A DNA stretch of 33,573 nucleotides from SAR202 cluster bacterium (lineage in GTDB: Bacteria > Chloroflexota > Dehalococcoidia > SAR202 > CAJWER01), in the NCBI GenBank assembly GCA_030740335.1, contig JASLXL010000088.1, forward strand, positions 1-33,573, written 5' to 3'. The position numbers and the translations under genes were made by a program. Below, one piece after another: positions 7,895-15,355 of the stretch; positions within the stretch are counted from its first letter, which is position 1, and every line of letters begins with the position of its first letter. The notes beneath the pieces were generated by a model. That model ran no database searches, was not told the origin of the DNA, and saw only the letters and a list, made by a program, of their open reading frames with translations.

Positions 7895-9636
7895 ACCAAA
7901 CACGAATCGACCCTATCACGCTTGAGGTGATGCGTAATTCCTTCTACTCCATTTCGGACGAGATGGTTGCCGCTCTGGTGAGGGCGAGCTACTCGACAAA
8001 TATCAAGGACCGGCGCGATACGTCATGCGCCCTCTACACGGCCACGGGCGACGTCGTTGTCGTCGCTCAGGCCGAGGTCGGGACACCCCTGCATCTTGGG
8101 ACCATGCAGTCGGCCGTGCGCTCGGCGATGGACGCGTACGACTTCGACACGCTCGGTCCGGGGGACGCCATCGCGATGAACATGCCGTACCCTGCGGGAC
8201 CGGGACACCTGAACGACCTCTGCTTGATTGCGCCCATTTTCCACGAAGGTAAGATGTTCGCCATTGCGGCGAACCAGGCGCACCACGTCGACGTGGGCGG
8301 GTTTGCGCCGGGCTCGATGCCATTTGGGGTCCAGGAAATTTTCCAGGAGGGGCTTCAGATACCGCCCATCCGGCTATTTCGGGGTGGTGAGCTGGACTCC
8401 GATCTGTGGTCACTGATTTCCCAGAACGTGAGGCCACCGGTGGAGGTTCGCGGGGACCTGATGGCCCAGTATGCCGCCAACGTCACCGGCGCGAGACGCC
8501 TGAACGAACTGGTAGACAAATACGAGTTAGAGACCGTCGAGACGTATTTGAGCGAGATGATCGCCTATTCGGAGAGGCGCATGCGCGCGGCCCTGGGTAA
8601 GATCCCGCAGGGCAAATATAGCTATGAGGACGTGATCGAAGGGGACGGCATCACCGATACGCCGTACACCATCCGCGTGACTGTCGAGGCCAAGGGTGAC
8701 TCCATCACAACCGATTTCTCCGCGACGGACGATGTCGCCCGCGGTCCGATTAACTGTAGATGGCCCTCGGTGGCTGCGTGCGTGTACTACGTTTTCAAGG
8801 CGATCCTCGATCCGGAGTTGCCGCCGAATGCCGGGGCCTACGAGCCCTTCGACATCATCGTCCGGGAGGGTAGCGTGCTGTCGGCGGTGTATCCGCAGGC
8901 GGTGTGCAATGCCAACATCATTACGACGCAGCGTATCACAGACGTGCTGCTGGGGGCGCTGTCACAGGCGATCCCGGAGAGGGTTGCAGCGGCTTCTTCG
9001 GGCACGATGAACCTGTTGAACATCGGGGGCAGTGACCCGCGCACCGGTGTGCTTTACAACTACATTGAGACCTATGCGGGAGGGCAGGGCGCAATGCATG
9101 ATCTGGACGGCATGGACGCCATCCAAAATCACATGACGAACACCCGTAATGCGCCGGTTGAGTCGATCGAAGTGGCGTACCCGCTGATCATCGAGCGCTA
9201 CGGTCTGCTGCCGGACTCTGAGGGACCTGGTCGCTATCGCGGCGGCGTCGGGATCACCAGGGTGCTCAGGGTGGTCGGTGGCGAGGTGCGGTTGACGCTA
9301 AGCTCCGATCGCGCGACGGTAGCGCCCTGGGGGCTATTCGGCGGGTTGGACGCCACCCCGTCGAAGTGCGACGTAGTGGCACCTGACGGTAATATTGAAA
9401 GGTTACCCTCTAAGGTCACAACTAGCGTGATGCAGGACCATGTGATTTACACCGAGACGCCTGGCGGCGGCGGCTGGGGCGATCCCAAGGAGCGAGATCC
9501 CGAGGCGGTACGGCGTGACATCGTAGCGGAACTGGTGTCGGTGGAACGGGCGCGCGACATATACGGCGTCACGTTAAGCTCCGAGGATCAATCGGTGGAC
9601 GAAAAGGCGACGGCGGTTCTTCGGGCAGGCGGGTAG
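7891..9636 (+). CDS. hyuB: Hydantoinase/oxoprolinase subunit B (HyuB family)
   Basis: This 581-residue partner of HyuA shows the hallmark start RIDPITLEVMRNSFYSISDE, then RRDTSCALYTATGDVV, NMPYPAGPGHLNDL, ANQAHHVDVGG and GSMPFGVQEIFQEGL. Late blocks include YPLIIERYGLLPDSEGPGRY, the GG(V/I)G turn, and the C-terminal TPGGGGWGDP. The start is the GTG at 7891, which overlaps the hyuA stop as GTGA and has GGAGAGGGAGC just ahead (about 7876-7886). An in-frame upstream start at 7828 lies inside hyuA and is not family-like. Length and order relative to hyuA are normal. A dispersed repeat follows in the gap after the gene. Confidence 0.93.
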   Translation: MNQTRIDPITLEVMRNSFYSISDEMVAALVRASYSTNIKDRRDTSCALYTATGDVVVVAQAEVGTPLHLGTMQSAVRSAMDAYDFDTLGPGDAIAMNMPYPAGPGHLNDLCLIAPIFHEGKMFAIAANQAHHVDVGGFAPGSMPFGVQEIFQEGLQIPPIRLFRGGELDSDLWSLISQNVRPPVEVRGDLMAQYAANVTGARRLNELVDKYELETVETYLSEMIAYSERRMRAALGKIPQGKYSYEDVIEGDGITDTPYTIRVTVEAKGDSITTDFSATDDVARGPINCRWPSVAACVYYVFKAILDPELPPNAGAYEPFDIIVREGSVLSAVYPQAVCNANIITTQRITDVLLGALSQAIPERVAAASSGTMNLLNIGGSDPRTGVLYNYIETYAGGQGAMHDLDGMDAIQNHMTNTRNAPVESIEVAYPLIIERYGLLPDSEGPGRYRGGVGITRVLRVVGGEVRLTLSSDRATVAPWGLFGGLDATPSKCDVVAPDGNIERLPSKVTTSVMQDHVIYTETPGGGGWGDPKERDPEAVRRDIVAELVSVERARDIYGVTLSSEDQSVDEKATAVLRAGG

Positions 9637-9656
9637 TATACGGCGCTGCTTGTCGG

Positions 9657-9682
9657 TGGTTCGACAGGCTCACCATGATCGG
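9657..9682. repeat. Dispersed intergenic repeat copy (TTCGACAGGCTCACCATGA)
   Basis: The gap between hyuB and the next gene carries GGTGGTTCGACAGGCTCACC followed by ATGATCGG. It shares the TTCGAC...GCTCA core with 1897-1960 and 4971-4996 but has the CCATGA ending. Confidence 0.6.
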
Positions 9683-9722
9683 AAACCCTATCCCGGTGTC
9701 CTTAGGGCGTAAGTGGCGGAAG

Positions 9723-9733
9723 TAAGGAGGTGA
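9723..9733 (+). promoter_or_regulatory. Near-perfect Shine-Dalgarno sequence
   Basis: TAAGGAGGTGA is almost the full complement of the 16S rRNA 3' end. GGAGG ends 6 bases before the ATG at 9737, which favours that codon over the GTG at 9734. It is the strongest such site in the window. Confidence 0.75.
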
Positions 9734-9736
9734 GTG

Positions 9737-10459
9737 ATGTATGGCTCTCGGGCGAAGATCGCTTTCATGCTGCCATCGTCGTGTCTTATTTTCGAGCCTG
9801 AGTTTGTAAAACTCACCGCGGGCCTCGGGGACGTGATCGGTATCCCGGCGCGTCTGCTCCTCGAGGACACGGCTCTGGGCGGTATCGGGAGCATGAATGA
9901 TGGTATTGAGTTGGCGGCCCGGCAGCTCGCCACGACTGCACCCGATGTGGCCCTGTACATGTGCACTACCGGCAGCTTCATGGATGGTCGGGACGGCGAC
10001 GACGAGATCAAGCGAACGCTGGGAAGGATCATCCCAGGCGCCAAGATCACGACCACGAGCGAGGCTGTCGTCGATGCGATGGCCACGCAGGGAATGAAGA
10101 GCGTGGCCATGCTGACTCCCTACGATGAGGAGACCACCAATAGAGAGGTCGTCTTCCTGCAAAGCCATGGGATTGTCTGTCCAGAGTTCCGGTTCAGGGA
10201 CATCTATGAGAATCTGGACCGCGGCTCGGTGCTTCCGGAGGAGTCGCTGCGCATCGCTTCGGAGTTCGACGTATCGGCAGTGGACGGTATTTTCCTGAGC
10301 TGCGGCAATGTGAGGTCGGTGGAGATACTCGACGAATTGGAGTCGAGGACTGGAAAACCGGTTGTGTCCAGCGCGCAGGCAAGCATTTGGAAGTCGATAC
10401 GCCTGGCCGGAATTACCGAGCCCGTTGCGGGCTACGGAAGCCTTCTGAGGGAACACTGA
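9737..10459 (+). CDS. Maleate isomerase/arylmalonate decarboxylase-like protein (Asp/Glu racemase superfamily)
   Basis: This protein of 240 residues belongs to the two-cysteine Asp/Glu racemase superfamily. Cys76 in YMCTTGS and Cys189 in LSCGNVRS stand where the catalytic pair sits in maleate cis-trans isomerases, and TPYDEETTNREV and GIPVxS-like segments fit that subgroup. The N-terminal substrate-binding motif, usually PSSNT, reads PSSCLIFEPEF, so the conserved Asn is replaced by Cys16. That suggests a substrate other than maleate, or a decarboxylase or racemase role. The ATG at 9737 follows an excellent ribosome site. It lies directly downstream of hyuAB in the same direction; a role in handling the product of the hydantoinase-like step is inference. 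A second superfamily member is encoded at 12257-13027. Confidence 0.8.
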   Translation: MYGSRAKIAFMLPSSCLIFEPEFVKLTAGLGDVIGIPARLLLEDTALGGIGSMNDGIELAARQLATTAPDVALYMCTTGSFMDGRDGDDEIKRTLGRIIPGAKITTTSEAVVDAMATQGMKSVAMLTPYDEETTNREVVFLQSHGIVCPEFRFRDIYENLDRGSVLPEESLRIASEFDVSAVDGIFLSCGNVRSVEILDELESRTGKPVVSSAQASIWKSIRLAGITEPVAGYGSLLREH

Positions 10460-10495
10460 TTGTGTCCCCGCTTGCCCCATTTGGGTGATTCGCGT

Positions 10496-10557
10496 CGCCG
10501 TCATCTGGACGGCGCATGGGAAATGGCGTTATATGAGAGGCGAATTTCACGTCGCCT
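10496..10557 (+). other. Two consecutive RNA hairpins in the gap before the rhodanese gene
   Basis: CGCCGTC (10496-10502) pairs perfectly with GACGGCG (10508-10514) across a 5-base loop. AGGCGA (10538-10543) pairs with TCGCCT (10552-10557). Neither is followed by a T tract, so they are not ordinary terminators; they may stabilise or process the mRNA between cistrons. Confidence 0.35.
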
Positions 10558-10587
10558 GGAAATGTTGTTGAGATAGGGGAGCACGTT

Positions 10588-10944
10588 ATGAGTCTCATAA
10601 CTCGTGAGGAGTTGAGGGAAAAGCTGGAGAGGAAGGATGATTTCAAGTTGGTGATGGTGCTGGGAGAGTGGGCATTCCGAGCCAAGCACATCCCGGGCTC
10701 CGTTAGTGTGGATACCCCGGACGTCGCGGTTGACGTTCTGGGTATAACAGATGAGATCGTCGTCTACTGCTCCCACGATACGTGCACGGCCAGCCGGTAT
10801 GCCATTATGGCGCTTGAGAAGGCTGGATATGGGAATGTGCGGCGCTATGCCGGGGGAATCGCAGACTGGGAGGAGGCTGGCTATCCCTTGGAAGGGGAGT
10901 GGGGCACCGAGGCTGCGGGGTCCAACTCTTGGCCGCTCTCGTAG
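10588..10944 (+). CDS. Single-domain rhodanese-like protein
   Basis: This 118-residue protein is one rhodanese domain: an N-terminal strand and helix, AFRAKHIPGSVSV (the usual GHIPGA segment) near residues 29-41, and the active-site strand and loop VVYCSHDTCTAS with Cys61 as the expected persulfide-carrying residue and Cys66 in the same loop. AGGIADWEEAGYPLE near the end is typical. Family members transfer sulfane sulfur or act as simple sulfur carriers in the cytoplasm. GGGGAG about 8 bases before the ATG serves as ribosome site. Its place inside a catabolic run is unexplained; a role in sulfur handling for methionine synthesis by the downstream methyltransferase is speculation. Confidence 0.87.
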   Translation: MSLITREELREKLERKDDFKLVMVLGEWAFRAKHIPGSVSVDTPDVAVDVLGITDEIVVYCSHDTCTASRYAIMALEKAGYGNVRRYAGGIADWEEAGYPLEGEWGTEAAGSNSWPLS

Positions 10945-11016
10945 GCTTTTGTCGCCTACGCGAGGGATCTGGTAGGTGGAACGTACCTAATTGGTCAACG
11001 AGTGTGTGGCCCCGAC

Positions 11017-11052
11017 CCCAGATACTTCGTCGGTGGCCTTCTCAGCATGACA
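11017..11052. repeat. Divergent intergenic repeat (CTTCG...CTCAGCATGACA)
   Basis: CCCAGATACTTCGTCGGTGG runs on to CCTTCTCAGCATGACA. It resembles the dispersed TTCG...CTCAG family elsewhere in the window, with a longer middle. The 151-base gap it sits in shows no coding potential. Confidence 0.5.
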
Positions 11053-11095
11053 ATCAATCCAATTCATCGTGGCGCATAGGCCTATAGGAGAATCA

Positions 11096-12208
11096 ATGCT
11101 GATATTCGACGGTGACTATCCGATGTCGTATGGAGCGGTGGACCTGGACAGGGACCTAACGGCATCGATCGAAGAGGTCTTCACCGCTTCTCCGGGTCAG
11201 ACCATCCAAGTGGGATGGCCCGATGATCAGACGATGGCGACGGTGCCCGAGATGCGCAAGGGACATGTTGCGGGCGCGCTCGTGAAGGTCGTGGGGCGAA
11301 TCCGGAAGCCGGATAACATCATCTGGGGCTACCGTACTGCGGACATTGCCTACGCGATGGCGCATGCGCATCTGGCGTATTACCGGATTCTCGAGGCCCG
11401 CGGCGAGTTGCGCATCCTGTCTACAAGCAAGATATTCCGCGATCACATGGCGGAGTGGGAGGCCACTGACGACCACAAAGGTCTCCCTGTGGGCGTCATC
11501 ATCGGAATGGAGGGCGCCGATCCTATTTCCTGGCCAGAGCAGGCCGGGGAGTGGTGGTTGAATGGGCTGCGCGTCGTAAGCATGTCCCACTACGGAGCGA
11601 GCAACTACTCTCATGGGACAGGGACCGGCACCGAGGGAGGGCTGTTTCCTCCGGCCAAGGCATTGCTGGAACAGATGGACGATCTGGGCATTGTCTTGGA
11701 CATCACACACACCTCAGATGTGTCGGTGCGGGAGGCCCTCGACATCTACGGCGGGCCAATTCTGGCAAGTCACCAGAATTGTCGTGGAGTCACGCCGGGT
11801 GAGAGGCAGCATCCAGATGATCTCATTAAGGCGGTGATAGATCGAGGCGGCGTCATCGGCCACTCGATGGACACGTGGATGTTGTACAAGGGCGGCACGG
11901 ATTGGGCGAATATCCAGTCACGGCGAGAGGTATTCTCCAAGGAAGACGTGACCCTGGAGGATTGGGTGGACCACGTGGACTACGTGAGCCAGATGGCCGG
12001 CAACACCCTCCACTCCGGGATCGGAGGCGACACCGATGGCCAGGGTGGACGCGAAGGCGCACCCCACGAGATTGACACGATCGCGGACTATCAGAAGGTG
12101 GGCGAGGTGCTCTCGAATCGTGGCTACTCTGACGACGACGTAGCCAATGTCATGTATCGAAACTGGCAGCGTTTTTACGAGCGCGTCCTTCCCGATGAGG
12201 AAGATTGA
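11096..12208 (+). CDS. Peptidase M19 (renal/membrane dipeptidase) homolog lacking the HxD metal pair
   Basis: This 370-residue protein has an amidohydrolase-like barrel fold of the M19 dipeptidase family. It keeps the bridging Glu139 (IGMEGADPI), SHYGASNYSHG near 164-174, His205 (DITHTSD), His226 (ASHQNCRG) and the GGDTDG segment with Asp312. The first strand, which normally reads D-[AG]-H-x-D, is D-G-D7-Y-P9 here, so both N-terminal metal ligands are replaced. The protein may bind one metal or have a different activity. The ATG at 11096 follows AGGAG at 11086-11090; the upstream frame from 11069 adds nothing family-like. It lies between the rhodanese and racemase genes. M19 enzymes cleave dipeptides, including those with D-residues; the substrate here is unknown. 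Confidence 0.88.
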   Translation: MLIFDGDYPMSYGAVDLDRDLTASIEEVFTASPGQTIQVGWPDDQTMATVPEMRKGHVAGALVKVVGRIRKPDNIIWGYRTADIAYAMAHAHLAYYRILEARGELRILSTSKIFRDHMAEWEATDDHKGLPVGVIIGMEGADPISWPEQAGEWWLNGLRVVSMSHYGASNYSHGTGTGTEGGLFPPAKALLEQMDDLGIVLDITHTSDVSVREALDIYGGPILASHQNCRGVTPGERQHPDDLIKAVIDRGGVIGHSMDTWMLYKGGTDWANIQSRREVFSKEDVTLEDWVDHVDYVSQMAGNTLHSGIGGDTDGQGGREGAPHEIDTIADYQKVGEVLSNRGYSDDDVANVMYRNWQRFYERVLPDEED

Positions 12209-12256
12209 AGTACTGGCACTTGGTTGTGTGCACGTCGGAACGATTAGGAGGCTCAG

Positions 12257-13027
12257 ATGAAGATACTGGTAGTTAATCCATTCGGCGATACCGAATTCCA
12301 CGGCGAGGAGAATCTGAGGCGGATCGCGAGGCCGGACACCGAGTTCGACATCGTGAATATTTCCGATATGTATCCGCTGCGTAACAACCAGTGGCTGTAC
12401 TTTCGCTATATGTGCACGGACGGTACCCTTGAGAAGGTGATGTGGGCGGAAAAGCAGGGGTACGACGCTGTGTTCATATCCTGCAACCTGGACATTGGCC
12501 TACACGAGGCTCGTCAGTTGGTAGACATCCCTGTGACCGCGACTCTAGAGTCGGCCGCGCTGGTATCCCACATGATGGGGTCTACCTTCTCTCTGGTGAC
12601 GGTGGACGACCAGAACGGCAAGATCCAGGAGTCGATGCTCGCGACCTACGGGCTACACGATCATTTCGTTTCACAGCGCCCGTTCCACATCGACGCGAAC
12701 GACCTATACCCGGACCAGACGCCGACAGGAGAGGTGATCGAGGCGGTGCTGGACGCGGCCCGCGCATGCGTTGTCGAGGACGGCGCCGAGGTCATAATTC
12801 CAGGCTGCACGCTGGCCGGCTCTGTGCTGACCCACGATGTTCCCAACGTTGAAGAGGTTGTGGGAGCGCCCGTTCTTGACGGCATGGTCACAGGGTTCAA
12901 GATGGCGGAGATGATGGCTGATCTGAAGGCTGCGGGGGTCCCGACGGTGAGCCGAAGCGGCTGGTTCGAAAAGCCGCCCAAGGACGATTTCAATAAGCTG
13001 CGATCGTTCATGAGGCGTGGGATCTAA
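12257..13027 (+). CDS. Asp/Glu/hydantoin racemase family protein
   Basis: This 256-residue cofactor-independent racemase fold is a duplicated alpha/beta unit with one catalytic Cys in each half: Cys76 in FISCNLDIG and Cys184 in IIPGCTLAGS, matching the pair used by hydantoin racemases. The N-terminus MKILVVNPFGDTE fits the glycine/asparagine-rich start of HyuE-type enzymes (typically NPN), with GD in place of the usual N-rich turn. The ATG at 12257 has AGGAGG at 12247-12252. In hydantoin pathways such an enzyme interconverts the 5-substituted hydantoin enantiomers ahead of hydrolysis, which would suit the nearby hyuAB. Racemisation of another acidic amino acid derivative is equally open. Confidence 0.85.
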   Translation: MKILVVNPFGDTEFHGEENLRRIARPDTEFDIVNISDMYPLRNNQWLYFRYMCTDGTLEKVMWAEKQGYDAVFISCNLDIGLHEARQLVDIPVTATLESAALVSHMMGSTFSLVTVDDQNGKIQESMLATYGLHDHFVSQRPFHIDANDLYPDQTPTGEVIEAVLDAARACVVEDGAEVIIPGCTLAGSVLTHDVPNVEEVVGAPVLDGMVTGFKMAEMMADLKAAGVPTVSRSGWFEKPPKDDFNKLRSFMRRGI

Positions 13028-13031
13028 GAAA

Positions 13032-13112
13032 TTCACCACAGAGATCGTAGAGGGCACTGAGATGAGTAAATTATCTTGAAACTTTGTGATCTCCCGGATC
13101 TCCGCAGTAAAA
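13032..13112. repeat. Long imperfect inverted repeat (CACAGAG type) in intergenic gap
   Basis: The left arm begins TTCACCACAGAGATCGTAGA at 13032. The right arm, near 13081-13112, read on the minus strand begins TTTTACTGCGGAGATCCGGG. The arms share GAGATC, GAG and CAC blocks in register, separated by an A/T-rich centre. Similar CACAGAG-type hairpin elements occur between genes in many bacteria. It fills most of the gap before the FAD oxidoreductase. Confidence 0.6.
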
Positions 13113-13133
13113 CTCTTTCTTTGAGGGGGGCAA

Positions 13134-14306
13134 ATGCGCAAGACGGCTGACGCGGTGGTGATAGGCGGGGGTATTGTGGGTGCGAGTACCGCATATTACC
13201 TGGCCAAGAAAGGGCTGCGGGAGGTTGTGCTGCTCGAAAAGGGTGAGATCAGCTCCGGTTCTTCGGGCGATTCGGCCGCGATCATACGCCAGCATTACTC
13301 TAACGAGGTCAGCATCAGGCTCGTACGGCGGACCCTGGAAATATTCCAGGGTTTTTCTGACGAGTTCGATGGGGCAAAAGCGTTCACGAATGCCGGCTGG
13401 TTATTCCTGGTGCCAGAAGAGGCGTCGGAGATGTTTACGGAAAACCTGCCTCGCCTGAAGGGTCTTGGGGTTCGCACATGGGAGCTTTCGATTGAGGACA
13501 CGTTGAAGGAGTTGCCGGGGCTCAACGTGGAGGGCATCGCCCGCGTGGGTTTCGAGCCCGACTCGGGCTACGCAGATCCCCATGTAACCGCTAACGCGAT
13601 GGTCTCCAAGGCGTCACAACTTGCCGCGGAGATTCACACGCATACGGCTGCGACGGGAATTACGCGCCCGGGTGGCGCTGTTAGCGTAGTGTCCACCGCG
13701 AAGGGCGATATTGAGACAGAGGTCGTCGTGAATGCCGCGGGGCCCTGGGCCAGCGAGGTTGGAAGTTGGATTGGGCTCGACCTGCGGCTGGAGATATCGC
13801 GCGAGCAGGATATAGTGGTGCGGCTTCCGGAGGGGGCGACTCCGATAACGCGCGCTGTCTCGAACATGGTAGACAGAACCTACTTCAGGCCTGAGCCTGG
13901 TGGCCGACTGCTGGTCGGCACCGGCCACCCCAAGCCAAACGACCCGGCAGAGCCCGACAACTACAGCCGCGATGCGGATTCGGAGTTCATACGGGAGACC
14001 AGCCGATTGCTGGCTCATCGCTTCCCGTATCTGGCCGAGGCGGAGTTGACGGCTAGCTGGGCCGGGCTGTACACGATAACACCCGACTGGAGCATGATTG
14101 TTGACGCTGCGCCTGGGGTCGATGGGGTGTATCTGGCGGTGGGTGGTTCCGGCCACTCCTTCAAGCTGGCTCCGGCGATCGGCGAGTGCTTGGCCGAGAT
14201 GATTGTGGACGGTAGCCCTTCGGTGGTAGACATTACGGCTCTGAGGGCGAGCCGGTTCGATGACAGGGAGTTGCTGAGGTCGACCTACGGCGGCAATCGA
14301 GGTTAG
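13134..14306 (+). CDS. FAD-dependent oxidoreductase, sarcosine oxidase beta-subunit-like (DAO family)
   Basis: This 390-residue D-amino acid oxidase-fold flavoenzyme begins ADAVVIGGGIVGASTAYYLAKKG, the FAD-binding GxGxxG turn at residues about 11-18, followed by the acidic end of the second strand (VVLLEKGEISSGSSG). The C-terminal GVYLAVGGSGHSFKLAPAIGECLAEMI is typical of sarcosine oxidase beta-like and glycine oxidase-like proteins. RBS GAGGGGGG lies directly before the ATG at 13134. No alpha, gamma or delta sarcosine oxidase subunits are next to it, so it may be a monomeric oxidase or use another electron acceptor. In this context it would oxidise an N-methyl amino acid such as sarcosine; other secondary amines or D-amino acids are possible. 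Confidence 0.88.
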   Translation: MRKTADAVVIGGGIVGASTAYYLAKKGLREVVLLEKGEISSGSSGDSAAIIRQHYSNEVSIRLVRRTLEIFQGFSDEFDGAKAFTNAGWLFLVPEEASEMFTENLPRLKGLGVRTWELSIEDTLKELPGLNVEGIARVGFEPDSGYADPHVTANAMVSKASQLAAEIHTHTAATGITRPGGAVSVVSTAKGDIETEVVVNAAGPWASEVGSWIGLDLRLEISREQDIVVRLPEGATPITRAVSNMVDRTYFRPEPGGRLLVGTGHPKPNDPAEPDNYSRDADSEFIRETSRLLAHRFPYLAEAELTASWAGLYTITPDWSMIVDAAPGVDGVYLAVGGSGHSFKLAPAIGECLAEMIVDGSPSVVDITALRASRFDDRELLRSTYGGNRG

Positions 14307-14389
14307 TCGAGCCTCGGCCGAGTGCCTCCAAACTTGTTTCTGCAACGGGCGCTGCGTATCTGCCTGAGAATACTGGGGAGACTGCCACT

Positions 14390-15325
14390 ATGCCATCAAA
14401 ATTCAAGTACCTGCTCATGGGCGGCAAGATTGTGCCGTACGATGAGGCGCGTATCCACATCATGTCGCCAGCGGTGCGATATGGTGCGACGGTGTTCGAA
14501 GGTATCAGGGCATATTGGAATGCCGATCGTGGGCAGCTCTACCTGTTCCGATGCGATGAGCATATGGAGCGCCTGTTGCAGTCGGCGCGCATGATGGGGA
14601 TGGACGATTCTGGATACACGGTGAATGATCTGACGGCCTTGACGAAAGAGCTGCTGGCGGCCAACGATGTGCGTGAGGACGTCCATATCAGGCCAAGCCT
14701 GTTTGTCGATGGCACAGGGTCCATTCAATCAAGCGGTCCGGTGACCCTGGGCTCGGCGGTCGTGCCTGGTGGCGCGATCATCGACACGGGCAGTTGGGCT
14801 GAGAATGCCTTCAAACTCGCGATCAGTTCTTGGCAGCGCATTTCAGACAACTCCATGTCGCCGCGAATCAAGGCGGCAGGCAACTATCAGAATGCGCGTT
14901 TGGCTCTGATACAGGCGCAGCACGACGACTACGATGGGGTCCTGATGCTCGATAGCATGGGCCATGTGACCGAGGAGGCCCGTGGCTGCGTGTTTCTGGT
15001 GCGTGGCGGCGTTGCGATCACGCCACTTACAACCAACGACATCTTGGAGAGTATTACCCGCGAGACCATTATCCAGCTTCTGGGCGAGGCCCACGGCATT
15101 ACAGTACAGGAGAGGGAGGTCGACCGGACCGAATTGTACATAGCCGACGAGCTTTTTCTGTGCGGTACCGGCCTGGGAGTCACTCCTGTCGGTACGGTGG
15201 ACAGATTTTCCATTGGTGATGGCAAGGCGGGCCCGGTGACGCTCGCCGTGGGGAACACATATCTCGACACTGCCATGGGCCGCAGCGACTCGCATGCCGA
15301 GTGGCTCGACCCGGTATACGACTGA
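14390..15325 (+). CDS. ilvE: Branched-chain amino acid aminotransferase-like (class IV PLP enzyme)
   Basis: This 311-residue fold-type IV transaminase moves amino groups between branched-chain amino acids and 2-oxoglutarate. Evidence is RYGATVFEGIRAY near residues 30-42, the PLP lysine at Lys161 in RIKAAGNYQNARLA, VTEEARGCVFLV with the Glu that binds the cofactor near 195-196, and LTTNDILESITRETII near 216-231. FLCGTGLGVTPV near 255 is the variant of the usual GTA/GTAA phosphate loop. Length is standard. GGGGAG at 14375-14380 precedes the ATG. Its place among demethylating enzymes suggests it may serve catabolism rather than biosynthesis; it could pair with the leucine-type dehydrogenase at the left end. 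D-amino acid transaminase is a less likely alternative. Confidence 0.85.
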   Translation: MPSKFKYLLMGGKIVPYDEARIHIMSPAVRYGATVFEGIRAYWNADRGQLYLFRCDEHMERLLQSARMMGMDDSGYTVNDLTALTKELLAANDVREDVHIRPSLFVDGTGSIQSSGPVTLGSAVVPGGAIIDTGSWAENAFKLAISSWQRISDNSMSPRIKAAGNYQNARLALIQAQHDDYDGVLMLDSMGHVTEEARGCVFLVRGGVAITPLTTNDILESITRETIIQLLGEAHGITVQEREVDRTELYIADELFLCGTGLGVTPVGTVDRFSIGDGKAGPVTLAVGNTYLDTAMGRSDSHAEWLDPVYD

Positions 15326-15355
15326 AATAGCCCCCGGCAGGGGCGGGGAGTTTGG

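Noticed and set aside
9569..10504. Minus-strand reading frame of 311 residues opposite the maleate isomerase-like gene
   Set aside because: Low-complexity antisense shadow without recognisable motifs, opposite a strongly supported gene with a near-perfect ribosome site.
13614..14345. Minus-strand reading frame opposite the FAD oxidoreductase
   Set aside because: No motif and no ribosome site; it is the complement of a well-supported flavoenzyme.
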